DNA from: an uncultured Acidimicrobiales bacterium
GTDB lineage: Bacteria > Actinomycetota > Acidimicrobiia > Acidimicrobiales > SZUA-35
NCBI GenBank assembly: GCA_938002965.1
Contig: CALKZY010000032.1
Span: 37,872-101,871 of the forward strand
DNA: 64,000 bases
Direction of reading: 5' to 3'
Part shown: in pieces, positions 49,582-59,035 of the stretch
How positions within the stretch are numbered: position 1 is the stretch's first letter
Layout of the letters: each line of letters opens with the position of its first letter
Notes under the pieces: generated by a model
Told to the model about the DNA's origin: nothing
What the model saw: only the letters and a program-made list of their open reading frames with translations
The model's database searches: none
Made by a program: the position numbers and the translations under genes

Positions 49582-50622
49582 CTAGACGGCGGACTCGGTT
49601 CCGGACCCGGTGAGATGACCCTTCGACCCGGCGCCCGCGGTAAAGGGAAACACCGTCTGGCGGTACAGGCAGCGGGCAAACTCCGACAAAGACCATCGTG
49701 ATGGTTCAGGCACGTATCGGTCCGGGGTTCCCGTGATCGGGTATACCTCGTCATCGGGGTGCTGTGTGCCGAAGAGACGATCCCAAGCGAAGATGCTGGC
49801 GTAGTTCGAGTTCCAATGAACGGGGTCAACCGAATGATGGACCCGATGCGACTGCGGCGTCACGATGAGGTAGCGCAGCGGCCCCAGGTTCGTCTTGATG
49901 TTCGAATGCTGGAATCGGAGCTGCAGGTGATAGAGCGCCGAAATAAACGTCAGGGACTTCCAATCGTTGGCAACCGATGGGAAGAGAATGAAGAACGGGA
50001 AGATCCGCATCACAAAGCCTTCCAGGAACTGCGACACCGGATGCAAGCGGGCGGCGGTGAACATGTTCATGTTCGGCTGAGAGTGATGCACCATGTGGAA
50101 GCGCCACAGGAACGGAATTTTGTGCTGTGTGATGTGGGTAGCCCACGACGTCACGTCAACCAGGACAATTCCCAGCGGGACGGCTACCACCAGCGGCAGT
50201 CCGCTTGCCACGTCCAGGACCATCCAGCTGGCATAGCGTTCCAACAACGCTTGCAACGGGCCGCTGATCAACACGATCCCTACCGAAAAGACCGGCTGCA
50301 TCACAAAGAAATAGAAGCCGTCCATCAACAGCGACGGCGAGATCACCTGCTGGTTTGGTTGCGCCGGGTATCTCCGCTCAAGGAACAGGATGAGGACGAC
50401 GCTCACAATCACCTGGGTCGAAATGATCAGTGAGGCGCTTCCAGCCACCCGGCTCTGGAGGACTTCGCCGACAGCGACTGGAACCCCAAACAGCCACACA
50501 GCCGCCACAAGCAACACCGACAGGGCGACGACCGCCAGCTGCCGACGTTGTGTCGGTTCGGGCCGAAGCCCAGTATTCCGGCTGTACATCTCGTAGCCGT
50601 ACGAAACGCTCCCGCTAGCCAC
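49582..50622 (-). CDS. Sterol desaturase/fatty acid hydroxylase-family di-iron enzyme
   Basis: This 346-residue membrane protein (GTG 50622, with AGGGGG nine bases before it) has five or six hydrophobic segments. The His clusters of the family are present: SWATHITQHKIPFLWRFHMVHHSQPNMNMFTAARLHP (HxxxH, HxxHH), and SHRVHHSVDPVHWNSNYAS, which binds the second iron. DRLFGT follows. Such enzymes hydroxylate sterols, carotenoids, fatty acids or ether lipids. The gene is separated on both sides, and the substrate is unknown. Confidence 0.85.
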   Translation of the reverse strand: MASGSVSYGYEMYSRNTGLRPEPTQRRQLAVVALSVLLVAAVWLFGVPVAVGEVLQSRVAGSASLIISTQVIVSVVLILFLERRYPAQPNQQVISPSLLMDGFYFFVMQPVFSVGIVLISGPLQALLERYASWMVLDVASGLPLVVAVPLGIVLVDVTSWATHITQHKIPFLWRFHMVHHSQPNMNMFTAARLHPVSQFLEGFVMRIFPFFILFPSVANDWKSLTFISALYHLQLRFQHSNIKTNLGPLRYLIVTPQSHRVHHSVDPVHWNSNYASIFAWDRLFGTQHPDDEVYPITGTPDRYVPEPSRWSLSEFARCLYRQTVFPFTAGAGSKGHLTGSGTESAV

Positions 50623-50726
50623 CAGCGACCCCCTTCATCCCTTTAAATTATGCCACCGAAGAGCCAAAAAGCTGCATGAGCCCAGGTGAGCCAAAGTCCC
50701 GTCCCCGGTCGCCGGACTGGTTGGGC

Positions 50727-51410
50727 TCAGCGGCTGACGAGGTTGTTTTCGTAGGCAAAGACTACGGCCTGGATGCGGTCGCGCAAATGAAGCTTGGACA
50801 AGATATTTGAAACGTACGTCTTGATGGTTGCCTCGCCCAGGATCAGCTCAGCGGCAATTTCGCCGTTTGTCATCCCCCGGGCTAGCAGCAGAAGAACCTC
50901 GTGCTCACGGTCGGTGAGTGAGTCAAGCTGAGCAGGCGAGTCGACGTTTCGGCGTTGAACTGCGCCATCGGCGGTGAACGTTCCGATAACCCGCCGGGTT
51001 ACGGCCGGGTCCAACAGGGCGTCACCGTCGGCCACGACCCGGATGGCTTCGACCAGATCCTCGGCCGGGGCGTTCTTCAATAGGAACCCGCTCGCTCCCA
51101 GGTGGAGGGCTTCGAAGATGTACTCGTCTTCTTCGAACGTCGTCAGGATCACCACCTTGGGCCCGGCTGCCGATCCCGACGTGGACGAATCGGAGTCACC
51201 GAGGATGACCTTGGTCGCTTCTAGCCCGTTCATTCGCGGCATCTGAACATCCATAAGGATGACGTCCGGCCTGGCTGCCTCCACCATGCTGACGGCCTCG
51301 GACCCGTCAGCCGCTTCAGCCACGATGGTGATGTCAGACTCGACGTCGAGCAGCATCCGGAAACCGGCCCGCACCATCTCCTGGTCGTCGACCAGCATGA
51401 CTCGGATCAA
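50727..51410 (-). CDS. NarL/LuxR-family response regulator
   Basis: This 227-residue protein has an N-terminal receiver domain (acidic DD in MLVDDQEMV, phosphoacceptor in DVILMDVQMPRMNG, Lys in LLKNAPAEDL) and a C-terminal LuxR-type HTH: LTDREHEVLLLLARGMTNGEIAAELILGEATIKTYVSNILSKL. It overlaps its kinase gene by 4 bp. A Ser/Gly-rich insert (DSDSSTSGSAAGPK) lengthens the loop after beta-3. The target is likely the divergent ABC transporter. Confidence 0.95.
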   Translation of the reverse strand: MIRVMLVDDQEMVRAGFRMLLDVESDITIVAEAADGSEAVSMVEAARPDVILMDVQMPRMNGLEATKVILGDSDSSTSGSAAGPKVVILTTFEEDEYIFEALHLGASGFLLKNAPAEDLVEAIRVVADGDALLDPAVTRRVIGTFTADGAVQRRNVDSPAQLDSLTDREHEVLLLLARGMTNGEIAAELILGEATIKTYVSNILSKLHLRDRIQAVVFAYENNLVSR

Positions 51411-52762
51411 CGTACGACCTGTCGGCCGTCTTCGGCGGCATCGGGCGAACGTCGATCGGTCAGATCCACCACCGGCTCCATCGGCAATGCCGCCGCCACC
51501 TCGAAACGTCCTTCGACATTGCGTCCGGCGGAAAACGAGCCGCCGTGTAGACCGACTCGTTCTTCCATTCCGGCCAGTCCCGACCCCTGCCGCAACCCAC
51601 CACCAAAGGCGTCGGCCTCGTTGGTTGTCATGTCGTTGGTCACGAAGAGTCGCATCTCAGACGGATCAGAGTCGATGACCAGCTCGACGTTGCCGTTGCC
51701 GTGCCGGATTGCGTTCGAAAGTGCTTCCTGGACAACCCGGTACACCGACAACCCCAAGCCGCTGTTCGCAGGTTCCGGACCCTGCCGGGAGTAGGCGATA
51801 TCGGTGCCGGCGGCGCGGATCTGTTGGACTAGGTCATCAAGATGACCAAACGACGGTGTCGGCCCCTTCAGATCTGCGTTCGGAGTCGAGCCGTTGTTCG
51901 TGGTTGGTGAGCGAAGAACAGTGATGAGGCTACGGATCTCGTCAACCGCCCCCCTGCTCTGATCCTCCATGGCCACCAGAATCGACTCGGTGGTGTCTGG
52001 CTGGTGAGCCAGGTGGCGGCGGGCGGCGGCGGCCTGGACGCCGAGCAGGCTCACGGTGTGGCCGACGATGTCATGCACATCGCGGGCAATGGACAGTCGT
52101 TCCTCGTTGGCCGCTTGGCTGTCCACAGTGTCAAGCGCCGTCTGAAGCTCGATGTTGCGGTGGGCCAGCTCGTCCTCAACCGCCCGCCGGCGACGCTCGG
52201 CATCGCCCATGTACCAACCGAGGGCGACGAAGCAGGCGTTGACCAAAAACTCAGCTGATGCGACTGCCACCATGAGTCTTGGCGAGACCGTCGATGTGTC
52301 AAAGCCGCTGGAGCTAACAAAGGCGGCCACATAGATAGCGCCGATTCCAACAGCGAACAGGCCACGAGCCCAATCACGGACACCTTCACGGCCGTACACA
52401 CCGGCCGACACCAACGCCACAAAGGCCGACACCGTCGTGGCGGTAATCTCGACCACGCCATAGACCGTGGACAAGACCATTCCTACGGTGACCATCATCA
52501 GGCAACCAAGGGGGAACAGCCGCCGGAAGGCAAGCGGAGTTACGACAACGGCAACTGTCGCCAGCACGACCCACGTCTCCGGCGGTTCGAAGTCGTCCCA
52601 CAACTCCGCGTAGATCCGGGCGTAGCCGATGGCCAGCACCCAACCCACGCCCAACAACAGGGCCGCGATCAAGACGTCGACCAGCGGAGGCCGGAAGGCG
52701 ATTCCCGGTGAGGGCTCGAAGGGCTCGCTCAACGGGCCATTGTCGGAGCGGGCCGAACTCAT
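51407..52762 (-). CDS. NarX/DesK-type sensor histidine kinase (HisKA_3)
   Basis: This 451-residue protein has about five or six N-terminal membrane segments (residues 25-190) and a HisKA_3 phosphoacceptor region ARDVHDIVGHTVSLLGVQAAAARRHLAH, with His in DVHD. The HATPase is seen in VQEALSNAIRHGNGNVELVIDS, VTND and QGSGLAGMEERVGLHGG. It acts with the NarL-type regulator downstream. The layout is typical of DesK or LiaS/YvfT-like kinases that report on membrane or cell-envelope state. Confidence 0.93.
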   Translation of the reverse strand: MSSARSDNGPLSEPFEPSPGIAFRPPLVDVLIAALLLGVGWVLAIGYARIYAELWDDFEPPETWVVLATVAVVVTPLAFRRLFPLGCLMMVTVGMVLSTVYGVVEITATTVSAFVALVSAGVYGREGVRDWARGLFAVGIGAIYVAAFVSSSGFDTSTVSPRLMVAVASAEFLVNACFVALGWYMGDAERRRRAVEDELAHRNIELQTALDTVDSQAANEERLSIARDVHDIVGHTVSLLGVQAAAARRHLAHQPDTTESILVAMEDQSRGAVDEIRSLITVLRSPTTNNGSTPNADLKGPTPSFGHLDDLVQQIRAAGTDIAYSRQGPEPANSGLGLSVYRVVQEALSNAIRHGNGNVELVIDSDPSEMRLFVTNDMTTNEADAFGGGLRQGSGLAGMEERVGLHGGSFSAGRNVEGRFEVAAALPMEPVVDLTDRRSPDAAEDGRQVVR

Positions 52763-52870
52763 AGGAACAACAGTAGTTGCAGAGTCAACGAGCGTTCCTC
52801 CCCCACGAGAGGGAAAACGTTCATCCGCTAGGGGGATGTCTGCTCCATAAGCTTGAAAGACAATGACCTC

Positions 52871-53752
52871 ATGCTGGAACTTGATGGGCTAGAAAAACGA
52901 TTCGGCGATGTCAGAGCCTTGAACGGTGTCTCGTTCACCGCCAAGCCCGGGTATATCACTGGCTTCCTCGGCCGTAACGGAGCGGGCAAGTCGACCACCA
53001 TGCGCTCGGTGTTCGGCCTGGTCAACCTCGACGCCGGGCAGATTCACTGGCAGGACCGGCCGGTTGACGCGGCAGCCATGAGCCGCTTCGGGTTTATGCC
53101 CGAGCAGCGAGGCCTGTACCGCAAGATGGCAATAAATAAGCAGGTGTCGTACTTCGCTCAACTGAAGGGCCTCAACCGAACCGCAGCCGATCAGGCGGCA
53201 ACCCGGCTACTCACCGAACTTGGACTTGAAGACCGGCTGGGCGACAAGCTCGAGGCGCTGAGTCACGGCAATCAGCAGCGGGTCCAACTGGCCACGGCCC
53301 TGGCCCACAACCCGGATCTCTGCCTGCTGGACGAGCCGTTCAACGGTCTCGACCCAACCGCTGTTCGGGTCCTAAACCAGTACCTGCGATCGCTAGCCGA
53401 TCAGGGCCGGGCGGTGCTGTTCTCATCCCACCAGCTCGACCTGGTTGAAGGCTTGTGCGACGAAGTGGTCATCATCGATGACGGCGTTGTTCGGGCCACC
53501 GGTCCAGTGGTCGAGGTTCGGCGACAGCTCGGCTTTTCCGTACTTAACCTGGCGTTTCAGTCCACCCCGGAGTGGGCTCAACTGGCCAGCGAAGGTTTCA
53601 CAGCCACCGGAACACGAACCGGGTCGGCTCGTCTCGACAACCCCGACCGCCTGCCTCATCTCCTCCAACTAGCCGACAAAGCCGGATCGTTGATCACCTT
53701 CTCCTATGACCTCCCCTCCCTATCCGACGTCTTCGAAGAGGTGACTCAATGA
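52871..53752 (+). CDS. ABC transporter ATP-binding protein
   Basis: This 293-residue ATPase has Walker A GFLGRNGAGKSTTMR, Q-loop and D-loop regions, the signature SHGNQQRVQLATALAHNP (an SHGNQQR variant of LSGGQ) and Walker B LCLLDEPFNGLDP, with the switch His in FSSHQLDLVEGL. It is coupled by ATGA to the permease gene. The unusual signature, with no LSGGQ Ser-Gly-Gly, is common in NatA-like and bacitracin-type exporters. The start at ATG 52871 was chosen over TTG 52853 as it gives the usual N-terminus. Confidence 0.93.
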   Translation: MLELDGLEKRFGDVRALNGVSFTAKPGYITGFLGRNGAGKSTTMRSVFGLVNLDAGQIHWQDRPVDAAAMSRFGFMPEQRGLYRKMAINKQVSYFAQLKGLNRTAADQAATRLLTELGLEDRLGDKLEALSHGNQQRVQLATALAHNPDLCLLDEPFNGLDPTAVRVLNQYLRSLADQGRAVLFSSHQLDLVEGLCDEVVIIDDGVVRATGPVVEVRRQLGFSVLNLAFQSTPEWAQLASEGFTATGTRTGSARLDNPDRLPHLLQLADKAGSLITFSYDLPSLSDVFEEVTQ

Positions 53753-54966
53753 GCGACGCAACGACATCCAACAGGCTCGCCCAACCCAGCGTCATGGGTG
53801 ACGCCTCCCTAGTCTTTCGACGCGAGTTCATTAGTCGGATCACGTCAAACATGTTCATGGCCACCTTCGCCTTCTCCCTGGTCATGATCATCGGCGGAGT
53901 GGCGCTCTTCAAGATCATGGAGGAGACCGACCGTGACACCGTCGGCCTCCTCGGTGATCAACCCGCCGGTGTGACCGAAGCTCTACCTCAGCTAGCCGAC
54001 GACGCCGGGTTCGGCGCGGTCGAGGTGAAAACCTTCGACACCAGAGAGGCTCTGGAGGAAGCCATCACCGTCGGGGACGTACGGGTGGGGGTTGTCGACG
54101 GCAGCGAAATCGTGGTCAAAACCGATGAAGGAACGCTGGCCGGCTTTCTCGCTTTCGTATGGAAGGAAGCCCGAGTCAACGAGTTGGTCAACGACCCCGG
54201 CGTGGAGGCCGCCCAGCGTCAGGCCGTGGCCGCCGCCACCACCGAGATGCCGCTGACCGAGTTGGAACCCGACCCGGAGTCTGAAGCCAAAGCCGGTGTT
54301 GGCGTCGCCCTGGTCGTCATGTTGTTCCTCACTATCCAACTGGTGGGCAGCATGCTCATGCTTTCGATTACCGAGGAGAAGGGCAACAACATCGTCGAAC
54401 TCCTGTTGTCGTCGATGTCGAGCAAGTCGCTGCTACTGGGCAAGCTGGCGGCCAACGGCCTCGTCGGGCTGATTCAGATTGTGGCCCTGATCGGGACGAC
54501 TATCGTCGCCGTGAACGTGGCCGATCTGGGCGACATTCCCACTATCCCGTCGTCGCTGCTACTGGTGGCGCTGCTGTGGTTCATCCTGGGCTTCGCCTTC
54601 TTCGGCGTCTTGATCGCCGCCGCCGCTTCGCTGGCTCCAAGCCAGGAGGACGCCCAATCGGTGATGACCCCGATCTTCGTCCTCCTGCTAACCGGCTACA
54701 TGGCCAGCTTCTTCGTCACCGCCAACCCCGCCGGGACGGCGGAACGTATCGTCTCGCTCGTACCGATCGTCTCACCGTTTGTGATGCCAGCCCGATTCCT
54801 CAGTGACGAATTGCCACTGTGGGAGCATGCAGTGGCAGTCGCCATTGCTGTGGTGACCTTGGCCGGGGCCCTTCAGCTCGGATCGAGGATCTACACCCGC
54901 AGCGTGATCCACACCGACCGCAAGCTTGGCTGGCTGGAAGCGTTCCGAGCCGAGCCCGTTCGCTGA
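53749..54966 (+). CDS. ABC-2 type exporter permease (NatB-like)
   Basis: This 405-residue protein has an N-terminal membrane helix near 30-50, a large extracytoplasmic loop (about 60-170) rich in charged residues, and five or six C-terminal membrane segments from about 190 on, including MLFLTIQLVGSMLMLSITEEKGNNIVELLLSS. This last segment holds the EExG-nxxxxLLS signature of the ABC-2/NatB group. It forms an exporter with the preceding ATPase, and the kinase/regulator pair on the other strand is the likely controller. Confidence 0.92.
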   Translation: MSDATTSNRLAQPSVMGDASLVFRREFISRITSNMFMATFAFSLVMIIGGVALFKIMEETDRDTVGLLGDQPAGVTEALPQLADDAGFGAVEVKTFDTREALEEAITVGDVRVGVVDGSEIVVKTDEGTLAGFLAFVWKEARVNELVNDPGVEAAQRQAVAAATTEMPLTELEPDPESEAKAGVGVALVVMLFLTIQLVGSMLMLSITEEKGNNIVELLLSSMSSKSLLLGKLAANGLVGLIQIVALIGTTIVAVNVADLGDIPTIPSSLLLVALLWFILGFAFFGVLIAAAASLAPSQEDAQSVMTPIFVLLLTGYMASFFVTANPAGTAERIVSLVPIVSPFVMPARFLSDELPLWEHAVAVAIAVVTLAGALQLGSRIYTRSVIHTDRKLGWLEAFRAEPVR

Positions 54967-55020
54967 CGGTCCCGGCTCGGGTGAAAGGTGTGTAACAGCA
55001 GAACGCACTAACAGCAGAGC

Positions 55021-55094
55021 GTTCTAAGTGTTGAAGCGTTCTAAGTGTTGAAGGGTTCTAAGTGTTGAAGCGTTCTAAGACTTGAAGGGTTCTA
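55021..55094. repeat. 17-bp tandem repeat between two convergent genes
   Basis: The unit GTTCTAAGTGTTGAAGC (or ...AAGG) occurs four times in tandem at 55021, 55038, 55055 and 55072, plus a partial fifth at 55089. The third-to-last unit differs at two places (GTTCTAAGACTTGAAGG). The tract fills the space between the permease stop and the propeller gene, and its last partial copy contains the TAG that ends the propeller gene. It looks like slippage. Confidence 0.85.
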
Positions 55095-56087
55095 CGGGTG
55101 AACGGCTACCACGCTCGGGCCGACGTCGGACGGCAACAGCACACCAGGGAAGCCTTCGCTAATGGAGAAATTCACGACGTACGCCGTCTTGTGAGCCCGG
55201 CCTTTACCGAAGGCCAGACTCGCCGGCGCGTCGAGCACTGCCGAGTCCTCAATGATGGTGGTGTTACCTTCCGGGGAAACCCGGATTAGGGCGTTGGTTG
55301 AAATGGACACCACGTGAGGCTGACCGCGGTGGTTTACCTCAAGCCCGTCGGGGGCTCCGTTCACCTCGGCATACAGCTTGGCCACGCCAGCGTCACGCCC
55401 GTTGATCTTGACCTCGACTACCAGACCCTTTTCCAGGTTGGCCACATAGAGGCGGTTACCAAAGCTGTCGATGCCGTTGGCTCCGATGGGGACACCGGGA
55501 ACCAGCGCGCCGACACCTTCCAGTAGCAGATCCTGGACGAAGGGCCTGACGTCGCCTCCGTCGATTACCCACACAGCACCCGTAACCGAGTCGGTCACAT
55601 AGATGTTGGGACCGACTGTGGTGATGTCATTCGGCAGGCCGATCACCTCGGTCCCAGCGATGTGCTCGGCCGCGCCGCTGTCGATGTTGACCCGCCACAC
55701 CCCGTTCAGGTCCGGGTCAGCCAGCGTATGGGTGGCCACCAGCATGTCGTCACCGTCGATGTGGATGCCCAACGCACCGAATCCTGCTCCCCCAGTCGGT
55801 GGGATCAAGGTGGCCAGCACCTCGGGGGTGTCGGCTCCGGGCGCCACGGTCCACACCTGGCCACCGTCAGCATTGTTGGCCGTGACATATATCGTGCCAT
55901 CTCCAGTGACGGCTATTCCTTCGGTCCCCGGGTCGGTGGCCGGGTCACCGGTGGAGAAGTTGATGACTTCCTCCGCTGCACCAGAGGCCGAAGCGGCTGA
56001 CGCCGTCAGCACTACGCCGAGGACTAGGGCCAGTCCGAGGAAGACACGACGGACGCCCAGGGGCGCGGCGGAAAGGTGGTTCAACAT
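55092..56087 (-). CDS. Secreted beta-propeller protein (NHL/SMP-30-like)
   Basis: This 331-residue protein has a Sec signal peptide (residues 1-37, with a VLTASAASASGA cleavage region) and four to six propeller blades, for example VTGDGTIYVTANNADGGQVW, GDDMLVATHTLADPDLNGVW, VGPNIYVTDSVTGAVWVIDGG and RLYVANLEKGLVVEVKING. It resembles the ScyD/ScyE and NHL-repeat groups. Secreted propellers bind or hydrolyse sugars or lactones; no active-site residues are clear. Its 3' end is in the tandem repeat. Confidence 0.82.
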   Translation of the reverse strand: MLNHLSAAPLGVRRVFLGLALVLGVVLTASAASASGAAEEVINFSTGDPATDPGTEGIAVTGDGTIYVTANNADGGQVWTVAPGADTPEVLATLIPPTGGAGFGALGIHIDGDDMLVATHTLADPDLNGVWRVNIDSGAAEHIAGTEVIGLPNDITTVGPNIYVTDSVTGAVWVIDGGDVRPFVQDLLLEGVGALVPGVPIGANGIDSFGNRLYVANLEKGLVVEVKINGRDAGVAKLYAEVNGAPDGLEVNHRGQPHVVSISTNALIRVSPEGNTTIIEDSAVLDAPASLAFGKGRAHKTAYVVNFSISEGFPGVLLPSDVGPSVVAVHP

Positions 56088-56175
56088 TGTCGATCCTTAC
56101 TGTTTCGCCGCGCAGACGACAGGGTAGTTGGCTCACATCAGCTGTGCCAGACGATGTGGGCCTAGCGACTATCGA

Positions 56176-57576
56176 CTAATCGCCACCCGGACTTGCCGGC
56201 GAAGCTCCGAGACCGTGATGGCTCCGTCCCTGACCGTGGATGTTCAGCGAGAACGACCGTTGCCCACCGCTGACGCGTTGAGCCAAGGCGCACACCGGCC
56301 CGTGCTGACGATGGGAGTGCTCCGAGTGATCAGGCAACTCCTCACCGGTAGCCGACGAAATCAGACCCGCGCTTACGCCCGCCACCACCAGAGCGACGGC
56401 GGCAACCGCGGCCGACAGCCAGATGGTCACGCCACCGCCAAAGACCGCGTAGCTGGCACCGGCCACAATCGGGGCCAACGTCGATGCCACTGCAGCCACG
56501 CTGGTATTAATGCCCTGAACCTGGCCTTCTTCCCTGTCGTCAGCTGCCTGAGTGACAACCGATTGCAGCGTGGGCAGAACCAGGGCCATACCAACATTGA
56601 CAACGAACGACAGGGGCAGGAATACCAGAACCGACGTGGGGAATCGCACCAGGAATAGAGCTGCCGGCAGCACACTCAACCCGGCCCGCAACGTGCCCAC
56701 GTCCCCCAGCCGTTTCTCCACAAATCGGAGTGTCACCATCTCGTTGAAGATGAGGAAAACTCCGGTGGCCAACATCATGAGGCCGACACTGGCTTCGCTG
56801 ATTCCCAACTGGTCGACATACCAGAGGGCCATGATCGTGGTGTACGCGCTGAAGGCGAAGGTGAACAGGACCTGGACACTGAACAACCGCATCAGCGCGT
56901 CCCGACCAGTAAGGGTTCGGGCCTTGCTTATGAGATTGAGCTGATGCAGCGGGTTGGCGTCGAACGACGGCGACCTCAGCTCAGGCGGAAGAGATTCGGT
57001 CAACGCCGACGTCATCCAAACCAAAGTGCCGGCCGAAATGGCGATGGCCAGCAGCGCAGGGCCGAGGAAGCCAAGCGACGTGGCGGCGCTGAATGAACCC
57101 ATTGCCGGACCAATCAACAGGGCTACACCGGTGATCGCTCCCTGCACGGAGAACACCCGGGTTCGTTCCTCTTCGGCGACTACGTCGGCCAGGTAGGCGG
57201 CTGCAACCGACGCGTTGCCGCCGGTCAGCCCGTCGACAACACGGGAGGCCGCGATCAACGCCAAGGCCGTGACTGGCGAAGATGTGGTGAAGTAGGCCAC
57301 GGCGAACAACACCCAACTGGCCAGCGTTCCCGCCTGAGAAACAACGAGCACAGGTCGCCGACCGCGATTATCGGCCAGGCTCCCGAGGATCGGAGCAGCG
57401 AAGAACTGGGCTGCCGGGTACGCGGCGATGAGCAGCGAGAAAACGAAATCGCTGTATCCCAGGTCCCGCACAACGAACGGCAATACGGGGATGAGGAGCG
57501 TGCCCCCAACGGCATTGACGAACGTGAGGAGAAGTATCGGCAGTGCCGGGCGAGGGACACCATCAAGAATCTTCAT
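56176..57576 (-). CDS. MFS transporter, 12-TM multidrug-type
   Basis: This 466-residue protein has 12 membrane segments, with motif A in FAAPILGSLADNRGRRPVLV and motif C-like GVALLIGPAMGSF. This is similar to the TetA/MDR-type exporters. The C-terminal 60 residues (GEELPDHSEHSHRQHG...) are polar and His-rich, atypical for the family. There is a short gap to the O-methyltransferase gene downstream in the transcription sense upstream (57625-58305), so the two may be co-expressed; modification followed by export is plausible. Substrate unknown. Confidence 0.85.
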   Translation of the reverse strand: MKILDGVPRPALPILLLTFVNAVGGTLLIPVLPFVVRDLGYSDFVFSLLIAAYPAAQFFAAPILGSLADNRGRRPVLVVSQAGTLASWVLFAVAYFTTSSPVTALALIAASRVVDGLTGGNASVAAAYLADVVAEEERTRVFSVQGAITGVALLIGPAMGSFSAATSLGFLGPALLAIAISAGTLVWMTSALTESLPPELRSPSFDANPLHQLNLISKARTLTGRDALMRLFSVQVLFTFAFSAYTTIMALWYVDQLGISEASVGLMMLATGVFLIFNEMVTLRFVEKRLGDVGTLRAGLSVLPAALFLVRFPTSVLVFLPLSFVVNVGMALVLPTLQSVVTQAADDREEGQVQGINTSVAAVASTLAPIVAGASYAVFGGGVTIWLSAAVAAVALVVAGVSAGLISSATGEELPDHSEHSHRQHGPVCALAQRVSGGQRSFSLNIHGQGRSHHGLGASPASPGGD

Positions 57577-57624
57577 GATGAAGTCTGCCCCAGCTGGACC
57601 GAGGAAGCGAGCCGATTTGGGAAC

Positions 57625-58305
57625 TCAGTCTTGGTCACGTTTGCCGACCCAAACGGAGTACTCGGTTCCACCTTTGAGCGTTATGGAGTTCGACACGAAC
57701 CCGCTTTCGGAATCTCGAACCCAGCGAGCGTAGGGATGGGGGTCGGCCACCGACTCTTCGATGTTGTCTGCCACCACGACCGCTCCAATCCGCAGGTGCG
57801 GGACAAGCATCTGGAGAACCTCCAGATAGAGGCCGGGGCCACCGTCCAACAAGAGAAGATCAACCGAGCCTCCAGGGTCATTGAGAGTCACGCGAGCGTC
57901 ACCGGTTCGGATCTCTACGTGGTCGCCGAGACCGGCAGTCACCAGGTTTGTCCGAGCCTTGTCGGCTTTCTCCTCGACCAGCTCGGAACCGATGACGACA
58001 CCTTCGCCGTTGTCCCGAAGACCGGCGGCCAGGTAGATCGTCGACACACCAAACGACGAGCCGAACTCAACCACGCGGCGGGCGCCGGTGGCTCGAACAG
58101 TCTGATACAAGAACCGGCCCTGCTCCCTGCTAACAGGGAGATAGAAGTCCTTGAGATGATGGGGCCATGCTTCAGGCCCCGGTGCCTCGGTAGCCAGCGA
58201 TGCCACTCGTTCACGAATCAGACGGCGCTGGGCGTCGGCTTCTTGATGAAGGTGGGACAACAGGTCGGCAACTCGGGGGTCCGCCAGAGAATTCACTTGG
58301 CCCAC
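57625..58305 (-). CDS. O-methyltransferase-like SAM-dependent enzyme
   Basis: This 226-residue protein (GTG 58305) matches the class I O-methyltransferase fold: ARRVVEFGSSFGVSTIYLAAGL (motif I), VVIGSELVEEKADKARTNLVTAGL, TGDARVTLNDPGGSVDLLLLDGGPGLYLEVLQML, and GAVVVADNIEE. Relatives methylate catechols or similar hydroxyls. The GTG start leaves an extra helix before the core, a common arrangement. It sits upstream of the MFS gene on the same strand. Confidence 0.85.
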   Translation of the reverse strand: MGQVNSLADPRVADLLSHLHQEADAQRRLIRERVASLATEAPGPEAWPHHLKDFYLPVSREQGRFLYQTVRATGARRVVEFGSSFGVSTIYLAAGLRDNGEGVVIGSELVEEKADKARTNLVTAGLGDHVEIRTGDARVTLNDPGGSVDLLLLDGGPGLYLEVLQMLVPHLRIGAVVVADNIEESVADPHPYARWVRDSESGFVSNSITLKGGTEYSVWVGKRDQD

Positions 58306-58543
58306 CTCCTAGATCTGAGCCAAGCAGGCGTCCATCGGCGGGCTGATGCACGCGTCGGCTGTTGCCACCTCGACAATCACAGCAATACTTCCTTCGATGT
58401 TGGGTCCAGAGCGGCGCCTGCAGTTCAGATTGTTCTCAAAGCGGGCTGGTCCTGGGGCTCCGACGATTATTCCGTCCGACGTCTAGGGCCCACAAGGTCG
58501 GGGCACGCCAGGCTTGGGTCAAAAGAGGACAACCCCGGCGGCA

Positions 58544-59035
58544 TTAGCAGACCGCGGCGGCATCGAGATCGGATCCGGTCACAAAGTTGTAGGCGTCAAC
58601 GATGAGACGCAAGGAGATCTCGAGTTCTTCGGGCGACTCGGGCGTGTAGACCATGACGACACCATCCCAGAATCCTTCTTGGGTGACCCACGGGTGAAGC
58701 TCGCCCCACTTCGATTCATCAACCTCAGACGCCCGCTCGACCGGCAGCCACACGTGCATGCTGCCGTCAGGGTGAATGTGGCCGAACTCCCGGCCGGATT
58801 GCAGCACGTCCGGCCTGTCGATCTCGACGTCGTCGGACAACCACAGACTCCGGGCCCCAGGCAACGACAGGCGAGACTCCTGGTCGATCACTCCAGGCAG
58901 TAGATACGCCCGCCGGCGGAGCTCCGCATCGACCTCGGGCACCGGCTCGGCGGTCAGTTGAATGTGGGGGACGCTCCCGGTGGTTTCCTCTCGCTCGCCG
59001 GATCGCACCGGTAGAACGTCAAGCGGGCCTGCCAT
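58544..59035 (-). CDS. Luciferase-domain-like protein (DUF5519)
   Basis: This 163-residue protein starts at ATG 59035 (MAGPLDVLPVRSG), the point where the DUF5519 pattern begins: ELRRRAYLLPGV, SLPGARSLWLSDDVE, FGHIHPDGSMHVWLP, WGELHPWVTQEGFWDGVVMVYTPESPEELEISLRLIVDAYNFVTG. The family has no established activity. The frame remains open upstream through a Thr/Ser-rich linker that begins just after a Cys in GAACSGGSE, a lipobox-like word (see findings), so the true product may be a lipoprotein with a damaged signal peptide. Convergent with nothing; 3' end is free. Confidence 0.7.
   Translation of the reverse strand: MAGPLDVLPVRSGEREETTGSVPHIQLTAEPVPEVDAELRRRAYLLPGVIDQESRLSLPGARSLWLSDDVEIDRPDVLQSGREFGHIHPDGSMHVWLPVERASEVDESKWGELHPWVTQEGFWDGVVMVYTPESPEELEISLRLIVDAYNFVTGSDLDAAAVC

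Noticed and set aside
55021..55094. CRISPR array
   Set aside because: The units are directly tandem with no spacers, 17 bp long, and there are no cas genes.
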